NCBI GenBank assembly: GCA_018384375.1
Contig: JAHAYJ010000120.1
Coordinates: forward strand, 1 to 55,029
DNA from: Lachnospiraceae bacterium
GTDB lineage: Bacteria > Bacillota > Clostridia > Lachnospirales > Lachnospiraceae
DNA length: 55,029 nt
Reading direction: 5' to 3'
In this document: in pieces, positions 1 through 5,515 of the stretch
Numbering within the stretch: the first letter of the stretch is position 1
Layout of the letters: each line of letters starts with the position of its first letter
The notes under the pieces: generated by a model
Databases searched by the model: none
What the model was told of the DNA's origin: nothing
The model's input: only the letters and a program-made list of their open reading frames with translations
Program-made: the position numbers and the translations under genes

Positions 1-1
1 T

Positions 2-118
2 TCCAACGGTTATAGTCTGGAGGAAAGAGTATATGAAATCAAAGCAGGAAAGGTTCAGATAGAGCTGCCGGCAACCTGTGCAATGATTTTAAAGCATATC
101 GATATAAAAGTTATATAA
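2..118 (+). CDS. C-terminal fragment of an enzyme, possibly a glycoside hydrolase (partial)
   Basis: An open frame enters from the left edge and ends with TAA at 116-118, giving the last 38 residues of a protein. The tail has the alternating hydrophobic pattern of a small beta domain (QIELPATCAMIL). It resembles the closing beta-sandwich of alpha-amylase-family enzymes, but too little is visible for a firm family call. A strong terminator follows at once, so this gene ends its transcription unit. Confidence 0.5.
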   Translation, partial: SNGYSLEERVYEIKAGKVQIELPATCAMILKHIDIKVI

Positions 119-143
119 AATGATGCAATTAGGTTGTATACTG

Positions 144-182
144 AATAGGTAACTGTTTCATAGTGGACAGTTACCTATTTTT
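144..182 (+). terminator. Intrinsic terminator of the upstream gene
   Basis: A perfect 13-bp inverted repeat (AATAGGTAACTGT at 144-156, its complement at 167-179) with a 10-nt loop runs into five T residues at 178-182. It lies 26 nt after the stop of the gene at the left edge. Confidence 0.85.
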
Positions 183-210
183 ACATATCTTAACGGAAGG
201 GATGGTGTCT

Positions 211-599
211 GTGAGGAAAAAAATAGTGCTTGGAATCATCAGTGTATGTCTTGTTCTTTTTTACTGCTTCCGGCGCAGACACTGGCACAGGACTTATTAC
301 AAACGATTCTTTTACAGTATCAGGATTATGAAGAACGCTTTGCCGCCGTTGAAAAGAAAGAGGATATTTCCGGGCAGGGCTTTACACTGATTGAGGATCA
401 GTGCTTTTTGGTACAACTCAGCTGGAGACAAATTATCGTTTTCAGGGGCAGATGAAGCAGCCCACCAAGGGCATTGCAGCAGTCTCCTTTCAGGATTTAA
501 ATCATGATGGGTGGAAGGATATTGTGCTGGTTACCAACTGTGAGAACGCCACCGGGGAATACGCAGGAAAAATTTACAAGATTGGTGATGTTTTGCAAT
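211..599 (+). pseudogene. Decayed secreted protein with an FG-GAP/VCBS-like segment
   Basis: Three consecutive frames carry parts of one protein. The first, from the GTG at 211 with GGAAGGG just upstream, begins a signal peptide (VRKKIVLGIISVCLVLF). After a shift in the T-rich run near 256-262 a second frame completes it (LLLPAQTLAQ) and continues to about 405. A third frame then gives a Ca-binding-like segment, DLNHDGWKDIVLVTNC, typical of FG-GAP/VCBS repeats. The similarity ends near 599, shortly before the tRNA-Tyr promoter. Two frameshifts and a missing 3' part make this a dead gene, unless the shifts are sequencing errors. Export to the cell surface is inferred for the ancestor. Confidence 0.65.
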
Positions 600-688
600 G
601 CATAATGAAAGAGGAACAGCATATGCCTTACTGCTGTCATGTTATGGCTGAACTGTTACGAATGCTGTGTCTTGAAAGCAATTAATGC

Positions 689-717
689 TTGCATTCTGAG
701 AGATTCTGTGCTAAAAT
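689..717 (+). promoter_or_regulatory. Promoter of the tRNA-Tyr/tRNA-Leu unit
   Basis: TTGCAT at 689-694 and TAAAAT at 712-717 are separated by exactly 17 nt and lie about 30 nt before tRNA-Tyr. A 14-bp palindrome (AGAGCATGTGCTCT, 729-742) lies between the expected transcription start and the tRNA. Confidence 0.7.
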
Positions 718-746
718 TTCACATTGTTAGAGCATGTGCTCTGCAT

Positions 747-828
747 GGATGGATTCCCGAGTGGCCAAAGGGGACAGACTGTAAATCTGCTGCAAATTGC
801 TTCGGTGGTTCGAATCCACCTCCATCCA
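747..828 (+). tRNA. tRNA-Tyr (anticodon GTA)
   Basis: The acceptor stem GGATGGA (747-753) pairs with TCCATCC (821-827), with discriminator A at 828. The anticodon GTA is at 781-783. A long variable arm makes it a class II tRNA, as expected for bacterial tRNA-Tyr. The T arm carries GGTTCGAATCC. No CCA is encoded. Confidence 0.96.
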
Positions 829-959
829 TTTCATCTGCTTTGCAGATGAAATGAATGATGCACACAGTCCTTCGGACTGGCGCATGATACCCACCACAGA
901 GCGTGAGACGAGGACGTACTTTTGTACGCCGCTAAAGAGTCGCTGCGCTCCTTATTTAT
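829..959 (+). other. Hairpin-rich spacer between two tRNAs
   Basis: The spacer holds a hairpin TTCATCTGC/GCAGATGAA (829-851), a short TTCG-loop hairpin AGTCC TTCG GGACT (near 867-879), and GTAC TTTT GTAC (near 916-927). It has no T-tract, so both tRNAs are probably one transcript. The ordered set of small hairpins with no coding frame suggests a processing region or a copy of a dispersed repeat. Neither can be decided from one copy. Confidence 0.45.
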
Positions 960-1043
960 GCTGGTGTGGCGGAATAGGCAGACGCAAGGGACTTAAAATC
1001 CCTCGGGAGCAATCCCGTGCCGGTTCAAGTCCGGCCACCAGCA
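960..1043 (+). tRNA. tRNA-Leu (anticodon TAA)
   Basis: The acceptor stem GCTGGTG (960-966) pairs with CACCAGC (1036-1042), with discriminator A at 1043. The loop CTTAAAA places the anticodon TAA at 994-996. It has the long variable arm of tRNA-Leu and the T-arm motif GGTTCAAGTCC. No CCA is encoded. Confidence 0.96.
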
Positions 1044-1054
1044 GTATTAAGAGT

Positions 1055-1093
1055 AGAGAAAACACTGATAAATTCAATGTTTTCTCTTTTTTT
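1055..1093 (+). terminator. Intrinsic terminator of the tRNA unit
   Basis: AGAGAAAACA (1055-1064) and TGTTTTCTCT (1078-1087) form a 10-bp stem, followed by a run of T to 1093. It closes the tRNA-Tyr/tRNA-Leu transcript. Confidence 0.85.
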
Positions 1094-1177
1094 ATGTGGT
1101 GAAAATGTATGTACATACATGTTATCTGATTTATGCAAGAAGTTTTGTGTATCATTCTATGCAAAAATAGAGATATT

Positions 1178-1186
1178 TGCTATAAT
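1178..1186 (+). promoter_or_regulatory. Extended -10 promoter of the structured RNA
   Basis: TGCTATAAT (1178-1186) is a perfect extended -10 element. No good -35 is seen, which is usual with an extended -10. Expected start is near 1193, directly ahead of the structured region. Confidence 0.6.
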
Positions 1187-1192
1187 GCCAGC

Positions 1193-1578
1193 AGAAAGAC
1201 GAATTAGAATTGACCGAGCCCTTTAGAGCGAGGGATGCTTCTTGTCCGGAGGGCAATATGATATACCGGTGTCGGAAAATAGTTATAGAATACCAGTTAC
1301 TGCCTATAAAAACCTTACGTAACGCACAGGCAGTAAATAAGTGAGGCTAAAGGATATCCATATCCAAGATATACTGCTTAAGCAAGATAAATGAAAAGAC
1401 TAAGCCGTAAACACAAGCCTCCAAGCTAAAAACAACAAACAAAATTACTGCTCGAATCATAGGAAATGAAACATAAGCAGTAGGCAACTTGAGCTACGGG
1501 AGACTCAACTACTTTCGACTTATAAACACCAATTGCAACCAGTGGAACTCGACAAACCTTAATTTAAGGATTTCTTTT
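1193..1578 (+). ncRNA. Candidate structured noncoding RNA of about 385 nt, family not recognised
   Basis: No credible reading frame exists here, yet it starts at a strong promoter and ends at a small hairpin with a T-rich tail (CCTTA/TAAGG, 1557-1569, then ATTTCTTTT). Nested complementary segments are plain. A closing helix joins TTG and CGAG (1210-1218) to CTCG and CAA (1548-1555). Further helices are TTGTCC/GGGCAA (1242-1256), a 9-bp helix TTACTGCCT/AGGCAGTAA (1297-1305 with 1328-1336), TACTGCT/AGCAGTA (1446-1452 with 1476-1482) and TTGAG/CTCAA (1489-1508). It lacks the hallmarks of RNase P RNA, tmRNA, T-box leaders and group I or II introns. A known large RNA family that I failed to recognise remains possible. 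Function unknown. Confidence 0.6.
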
Positions 1579-1590
1579 GTAAAATAACAG

Positions 1591-1619
1591 TTGATAATAA
1601 TACTTATTCAGATTAGTAT
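1591..1619 (+). promoter_or_regulatory. Promoter of antitoxin RNA, copy 1
   Basis: TTGATA (1591-1596) and TAGTAT (1614-1619) are 17 nt apart. The same arrangement is present at copy 2 (3731-3759), where the -35 is a perfect TTGACA. Confidence 0.7.
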
Positions 1620-1625
1620 AAAATT

Positions 1626-1714
1626 AGAAAAGGGCACTACCGATAGAAGGCTAGTCCACATATTAATAGTCGAATAATCGCCTACTTGTTTAGCTGACAG
1701 AGGCGATTATTTTT
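1626..1714 (+). ncRNA. Antitoxin RNA of a type I toxin-antitoxin cassette, copy 1
   Basis: A transcript of about 89 nt is bounded by the promoter at 1591-1619 and a terminator (AATAATCGCC at 1673-1682, GGCGATTATT at 1702-1711, then T's). It carries the 5' module GGGCACTACC followed by GGCTAGTCC, close to copy 2. It runs convergent to the toxin remnant and shares the bidirectional terminator. Its own toxin has no start, so this copy may be an orphan antitoxin. Confidence 0.55.
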
Positions 1715-1796
1715 GTGATTTATTACCAATTGTATATCCGAGACCGAATGCAGTAAGTACGAGACTTACAACAGCAATCAGACCTTCAATTACAAG
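1707..1796 (-). pseudogene. Start-less remnant of a small hydrophobic type I toxin
   Basis: The minus-strand frame ending with TAA at 1707-1709 reads VIEGLIAVVSLVLTAFGLGY and then TIGNKSQK, nearly the same as the intact toxin at 3846-3941. Where that gene has its ATG codons, this copy has CTC CTT, and no in-frame ATG, GTG or TTG lies upstream. Similarity to copy 2 stops just after the codons for IEG, so the 5' half and the leader were replaced by other DNA. It is probably not translated. Confidence 0.7.
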
Positions 1797-1877
1797 GAGT
1801 TTTATTCCATCATCATATGCAAAAATAGTTATAACTGTTATAATAAACTGAAAAACGTAAATTGAAGGAGAGATTTT

Positions 1878-2675
1878 ATGCCAATAATCAAAGGTTTGGA
1901 ATGGACATTTGATACGGTTGCGAGTAAATACGAAAAACTTCGTCCGGGATATACAGATGAGCTCTATAAAAAGATTTTTGATTATATTACTATTGATAGT
2001 TTATCTAATGTTGTTGAGGTTGGAATTGGAGGCGGACAAGCAACATTGCCAATTTTGAAAACCGGATGCACCTTAACGGGGATTGAACGTGGAGAAAACT
2101 TTGCAAAATTGTGTGAGGAAAAGTTTAAGGAATATGGGAAATTTTCTGTTATAACAGATAAATTTGAGAACGTGACTTTTGCTGATTCTAAGTATGATCT
2201 GGTATATTCTGCATCAGCATTTCATTGGGTGCCGGAGGAAATTGGGTATTCAAAGGTGTATGCTATGTTGAAACGTGGAGGAGCTTTTGCAAGATTTGCA
2301 AATCACCCATATCGTGATAAGGGGAATACAGTCCTTTCGGAAGAAATAGATAAACTATATTCTAAGTATTATTATGAATACTATGGCATAGATATAAAAT
2401 CCGAAAAAGAATATAGTGAAGAGCGTGCTGTACAGAGAGCTCAAATTGCTGAAAAATACGGTTTTATCGATATAAAGTATGCCTTATTTTATAGGACGAG
2501 AACTTTTTCTGCTAAAGAGTATATCGAATTACTGGGAACATATTCAGATCATATTGCTATTGAAGAAAGGATTAGAACTGAATTTTTTTCAAAAATAGAA
2601 GAGAAAATAAATCAATATGGTGGTTCATTTACATTATATGATACTATTGATTTGCAGCTTGCACGGAAACCTTGA
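1878..2675 (+). CDS. SAM-dependent class I methyltransferase
   Basis: The 265-residue protein has the Rossmann-type SAM-binding motif VVEVGIGGGQAT at residues 45-56 and a second-strand acidic position (LTGIERG). The later FHWVPEE and LKRGGAFARF segments are usual in small-molecule methyltransferases of the Methyltransf_11/25 and trans-aconitate methyltransferase-like group. The substrate cannot be read from the sequence. GGAGAG precedes the ATG by 7 nt. A paralogue follows 107 nt downstream. Both genes are clearly more AT-rich than the rest of the window and lie between two toxin-antitoxin copies, which suggests acquired DNA. The protein appears cytoplasmic. Confidence 0.85.
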   Translation: MPIIKGLEWTFDTVASKYEKLRPGYTDELYKKIFDYITIDSLSNVVEVGIGGGQATLPILKTGCTLTGIERGENFAKLCEEKFKEYGKFSVITDKFENVTFADSKYDLVYSASAFHWVPEEIGYSKVYAMLKRGGAFARFANHPYRDKGNTVLSEEIDKLYSKYYYEYYGIDIKSEKEYSEERAVQRAQIAEKYGFIDIKYALFYRTRTFSAKEYIELLGTYSDHIAIEERIRTEFFSKIEEKINQYGGSFTLYDTIDLQLARKP

Positions 2676-2782
2676 GCGTTTTTGTGCTACCCGATAAATG
2701 ATTAGTCCAAAATAGTTATTAGCAAAAATACAGATGATTGCTATAGCAAATTGAGGATCGGGATTTGAGGAGATAAAGGACA

Positions 2783-3538
2783 ATGGATTTTAGAAAAACC
2801 TTTGACAAAATACCTGAAAGCTTTGACAAATATAGACCGAGATATTGTGATGAATTGTTTGAAGAATTGATAATAAGATGTGAATTGAATTCAAATAAGA
2901 AAGTGCTTGAGATAGGACCTGGTACAGGGCAGGCTACAGAACCAATATTGAAAACAGGATGTGATTATACGGCAATAGAACTCGGAGAAAATTTTACTTC
3001 TTTTATGAAAAAAAGTTTTGGGGCCTATTCAAATTTTAATATTATAAATGCTGATTTTGAAAAGCAAATATTTGAAAAAAATGTTTATGATTTAGTTTAT
3101 TCAGCGGCAACGATACAGTGGATTCCTGAACAAATTGCTTTTTCCAAAACATACGATATGTTAAAACCAGGTGGTTATTTGGCTATGTTTATGACACGTT
3201 CCGATGAAAGTAGTTTAAATGAAAATTTGAGTTATGAAATCGACCAAGTATATAAAAAATATTTTCATGTAAAACAAAAGTATAATTGCAAGATGAATTA
3301 CGAAAATGTTACTAATTATGGCTTTACAAATTTTACATATTTAGAATGGAAAAAGCAAAGGGAACTTGATGCGGAAGAATATATTTCTTTTATAAGTACA
3401 CACTGTGAGCATATTACGTTGGAGGAACCATATAAGTCTAATTTTTATAATGGAATTAGAGATGCTTTTATGAAATGTGGAAACAAAATTAAAATTATAG
3501 ATACTATTCCGTTGTATTTAGTTCAAAAGCCAAGCTGA
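2783..3538 (+). CDS. SAM-dependent class I methyltransferase, paralogue of the upstream gene
   Basis: The 251-residue protein has SAM-binding motif VLEIGPGTGQAT at residues 41-52, a second-strand TAIELGENF, and SAATIQWIPEQIAFSKTYDM followed by LKPGGY. It shares the N-terminal pattern of a phenylalanine-aspartate start and KYRPRYCDEL with its neighbour at 1878, and keeps the motif order throughout, so the pair arose by duplication followed by strong divergence. GAGGAG lies 9 nt before the ATG. The intervening 107 nt carries no obvious terminator, so co-transcription is possible. Substrate unknown. AT-rich composition again points to transfer. Confidence 0.84.
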   Translation: MDFRKTFDKIPESFDKYRPRYCDELFEELIIRCELNSNKKVLEIGPGTGQATEPILKTGCDYTAIELGENFTSFMKKSFGAYSNFNIINADFEKQIFEKNVYDLVYSAATIQWIPEQIAFSKTYDMLKPGGYLAMFMTRSDESSLNENLSYEIDQVYKKYFHVKQKYNCKMNYENVTNYGFTNFTYLEWKKQRELDAEEYISFISTHCEHITLEEPYKSNFYNGIRDAFMKCGNKIKIIDTIPLYLVQKPS

Positions 3539-3556
3539 GTTCAAGGATAACACTAA

Positions 3557-3700
3557 CCCCCAATTTTACGTGGAGTTGATCATAAGTACAAAAAGAAATG
3601 TTATTCAAATGTTGATTTTATCGAAGATAACGTTGTAGAAGGTGCATTTGCCTATAAAGATGAATCTTGTAGAAGGTGTCATATGGTAATTACAAAATGA
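3557..3700 (+). pseudogene. Possible coding remnant with a Cys-x-x-Cys tail
   Basis: The intergenic stretch 3539-3730 contains a 47-codon open frame that begins after a stop at 3554 and has no start codon or ribosome site at its head. It ends in an ordered-looking tail (DNVVEGAFAYKDESCRRC, then HMVITK). The composition is protein-like, so it may be the last part of a lost gene, but this is weak evidence. No other gene is seen in this gap apart from the antitoxin promoter. Confidence 0.3.
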
Positions 3701-3730
3701 TAATTTTTATTTCACTTGCAAAAATAACAG

Positions 3731-3759
3731 TTGACAATGATATGTACTCAGACTAGTAT
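3731..3759 (+). promoter_or_regulatory. Promoter of antitoxin RNA, copy 2
   Basis: A consensus TTGACA (3731-3736), a 17-nt spacer and TAGTAT (3754-3759) precede the antitoxin RNA. The site is conserved with copy 1. Confidence 0.8.
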
Positions 3760-3765
3760 AAAAGT

Positions 3766-3853
3766 AGAAAAGGGCACTACCGATAGATGGTTAGTCCACA
3801 TATGATTAGTTACCAAAATAACCGCTTAGTTTGCAGACAGGGCGGTTATTTTT
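3766..3853 (+). ncRNA. Antitoxin RNA of the intact type I toxin-antitoxin cassette
   Basis: A transcript of about 88 nt is predicted between the promoter at 3731-3759 and the terminator at 3817-3853. It is convergent with the toxin gene and overlaps the toxin stop and 3' untranslated region. Its 5' part (GGGCACTACC, then GGTTAGTCC) nearly repeats the 5' end of the toxin mRNA. The layout of two convergent short RNAs sharing one bidirectional terminator matches Fst/par-like and related type I systems of Gram-positive bacteria. Silencing of the toxin is inferred. Confidence 0.65.
3817..3853 (+). terminator. Bidirectional terminator shared by toxin and antitoxin RNAs
   Basis: AATAACCGC (3817-3825) pairs with GCGGTTATT (3842-3850). 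T's follow on the plus strand to 3853, and AAAA at 3815-3818 gives a U-tract to the minus-strand transcript. Confidence 0.75.
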
Positions 3854-3941
3854 GTGATTTATTACTTCCGATTGTATATCCGAGACCGAATGCAGTTAGT
3901 ACGAGACTTACAACAGCAATCAGTCCTTCAATTGTCATCAT
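3846..3941 (-). CDS. Small hydrophobic toxin, putative holin-like type I toxin
   Basis: The 31-residue peptide starts at ATG 3941 and ends with TAA at 3846. It is one membrane helix, EGLIAVVSLVLTAFGLGY, followed by a polar basic tail (GSNKSQK). This is the plan of type I toxins and of the putative holin-like toxin family in Firmicutes. AGAGGG lies 9 nt upstream of the ATG. A second ATG follows directly, and another at 3950 sits too near the ribosome site. The convergent antitoxin RNA overlaps its 3' end, and a long leader can fold onto the start region. The expected action is membrane damage when antisense control fails. Family call is by resemblance. Confidence 0.75.
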   Translation of the reverse strand: MMTIEGLIAVVSLVLTAFGLGYTIGSNKSQK

Positions 3942-4073
3942 GGCAATCATCCCTCTTTCGTATAAATTTCCAATGCAGTAAAAAACACACAGGATTTCTA
4001 TATTAACAGAGAGTCACAGTCCCTCTGATTGAAGGACTAACCGCCTACCGTGAATGGTAGTACCCATAAAAGT

Positions 4074-4102
4074 AGTGTAGCAGAAGAAATAATAGAATAC
4101 AA
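4074..4102 (-). promoter_or_regulatory. Promoter of the toxin mRNA
   Basis: On the minus strand TTGTAT (4102-4097), a 17-nt spacer and TACACT (4079-4074), preceded by TGC as an extended -10, predict a start near 4066. This gives a leader of about 125 nt before the toxin ATG. Confidence 0.65.
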
Positions 4103-4280
4103 CTGATAATAAGAAGAAAAATAAACAAATTAACATTAAAATGAAAAGATTTTTTACACTCTGTTTACACACGTCAAGTCAGCGCTACGACAATCTCCTT
4201 TCTATACAGCTTTGCAGGGGGCTGTCCTGCCTTCAAGTTCGGTTGCCAATATTTTCTTTCATAAGTTACCTTCCATAAAA

Positions 4281-4309
4281 TTGACAAACAGATGGAATGG
4301 TGCTACAAT
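4281..4309 (+). promoter_or_regulatory. Promoter of the mntP transcription unit
   Basis: TTGACA (4281-4286), a 17-nt spacer ending in TGC, and TACAAT (4304-4309) form a near-consensus promoter. The start is expected at about 4316, just before the riboswitch aptamer. The stretch 4110-4280 holds nothing I can identify. Confidence 0.8.
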
Positions 4310-4328
4310 TTTTGAAAATTGAAATCCC

Positions 4329-4449
4329 ATGAGGGAGTAGCAAGCGTACCGTCGTAACAAGTCAACATACTGGCCGTAAGGTCTGGCTTGTTTTTAATTG
4401 CGAGACTCATGTATAACTGGAAAGCTATGCATGGAGTCTTTGTTTTTTG
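4329..4449 (+). promoter_or_regulatory. yybP-ykoY manganese riboswitch with terminator
   Basis: The aptamer carries the family's hallmark GAGGGAGTAGC near its 5' end and the GTCAACATACTGGCC segment in the middle, closed by P1 (ATGAG 4329-4333 with CTCAT 4406-4410). The 3' strand of P1 is shared with the 5' arm of a terminator hairpin (AGACTC and GAGTCT, 4403-4437) followed by a T-rich tract to 4448. Mn2+ binding should stabilise P1, block the terminator and turn on the gene downstream. That gene is mntP, the classical target of this family. Confidence 0.93.
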
Positions 4450-4457
4450 TCAATGAT

Positions 4458-4497
4458 ACCCAAGTATAGCCGACAGACTATATTTGGGTTTTATTTT
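4458..4497 (+). terminator. Second terminator-like hairpin ahead of mntP
   Basis: ACCCAA (4458-4463) and TATAG (4465-4469) pair with CTATA (4478-4482) and TTGGGT (4484-4489), then TTTTATTTT follows. It lies between the riboswitch terminator and the mntP ribosome site, so transcripts that pass the first hairpin meet a second one. Confidence 0.6.
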
Positions 4498-4539
4498 GTT
4501 AATAGCAAATTTCTATTACTATACGCAGGAGGAAGAAAA

Positions 4540-5127
4540 ATGGAGTGGAGTTTTGTATTCTTTTTTAACAGTGTGTTGCTGGGAGTCGGGCTTGCAATGG
4601 ATGCATTTTCGGTATCGCTTGCAAACGGTCTGAATGAACCGTCTATGAAGAAGAAAAAAATGTGCGGTATTGCCGGGGTGTTCGCAGTATTTCAGGCACT
4701 CATGCCAATGATCGGATGGATCTGTGTTCACACGATTGTCCAGTATTTTAAATCCTTTGAAAAATTGATTCCGTGGATTGCATTGCTTCTTTTGGGATTT
4801 ATTGGCGGAAAGATGCTGATAGAAGGGATCAGAGAAAAGGATGAGGAGAGGGAGAAGCCGGGAGTAGGGCTTTGGGCATTGATTGTACAGGGCATTGCTA
4901 CCTCCATTGATGCACTGTCAGTCGGTTTTACAATTGCAGATTACGGGTTTGTGATGGCGCTTGTCTGTGCGGTGATCATAGCAGCTGTGACCTTTATCAT
5001 TTGTATGCTGGGGCTCATCATCGGCAGGAAATGCGGCACCAGACTTTCGGGCAAAGCAGCAATTCTGGGTGGGTCTATTTTGATCGTAATAGGGCTTGAA
5101 ATCTTTATTACCGGAGTATTTGGATGA
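4540..5127 (+). CDS. mntP: Manganese efflux pump MntP
   Basis: The 195-residue membrane protein exports Mn2+ across the cytoplasmic membrane. It has the family's internal repeat: LAMDAFSVSLANGL with Asp21 in the first helix and SIDALSVGF with Asp124 in the fourth, the two intramembrane acidic motifs used for metal transport. About six membrane helices are visible. The start at 4540 is chosen for AGGAGG 7 nt upstream; an earlier in-frame ATG at 4456 lies inside the leader hairpins and would add an untypical N-terminus. The Mn2+ riboswitch upstream gives independent support. The gene overlaps the next by 4 nt. Confidence 0.95.
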   Translation: MEWSFVFFFNSVLLGVGLAMDAFSVSLANGLNEPSMKKKKMCGIAGVFAVFQALMPMIGWICVHTIVQYFKSFEKLIPWIALLLLGFIGGKMLIEGIREKDEEREKPGVGLWALIVQGIATSIDALSVGFTIADYGFVMALVCAVIIAAVTFIICMLGLIIGRKCGTRLSGKAAILGGSILIVIGLEIFITGVFG

Positions 5128-5495
5128 AAGTAAATTTGAGACAAAGGGCAGAGCAATTAAAAAAGGATGTTCCGGCAGTATTTCTTGCGCTGAAGGACAA
5201 AGATACACCGCTTGTCGCGAAGATTTTTGCAGGGATCACGGTTGTATATGCTTTATCTCCTGTTGATCTGATTCCGGATTTTGTTCCGGTGCTTGGGTAT
5301 CTGGATGATGTTATCTTGCTACCGCTTCTCATCACCTTGACTATACGACTGATACCGGCGGATAAGCTTGAAGAATGCAGGCTAAGAGCAGAGGGTATGT
5401 GGGGTGACGGAAAACCAAAAAAGTGGTATTATGCGATACCATTTGTGGCAATATGGTTGCTTATTGTCCTCTTCCTTGTTAAGATGATGTTGTAA
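5124..5495 (+). CDS. YkvA-like DUF1232 membrane protein
   Basis: The 123-residue protein carries the DUF1232 core KIFAGITVVYALSPVDLIPD, followed by FVPVLGYLDDV, and a second membrane helix at the C-terminus (residues about 100-121). The family's role is not established. Its start overlaps the mntP stop (ATGA), so it is translationally coupled to the Mn2+ pump and under the same riboswitch. A link to metal or membrane stress is therefore plausible but inferred from position only. Confidence 0.85.
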   Translation: MKVNLRQRAEQLKKDVPAVFLALKDKDTPLVAKIFAGITVVYALSPVDLIPDFVPVLGYLDDVILLPLLITLTIRLIPADKLEECRLRAEGMWGDGKPKKWYYAIPFVAIWLLIVLFLVKMML

Positions 5496-5515
5496 AAGAA
5501 AGGGAGGTAATTCTA

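Noticed and set aside
952-1226. Open frames across the tRNA-Leu gene on both strands
   Set aside because: They run through the tRNA and its terminator and have no protein-like features.
1193-1578. RNase P RNA, tmRNA, T-box or group I/II intron
   Set aside because: The conserved GAGGAAAGTCC box, the tmRNA tag and tRNA-like ends, the T-box GGTGG(A/T)ACC motif and intron core motifs are all missing, and no intron-encoded protein is present.
3787-3981. A 64-codon plus-strand frame across the toxin cassette
   Set aside because: It is the antisense of the toxin gene, starts inside the antitoxin RNA and has no ribosome site.
4456-4540. A longer MntP starting at an upstream ATG
   Set aside because: The extra residues come from the leader hairpins, the start has no ribosome site, and MntP proteins begin near the first membrane helix.
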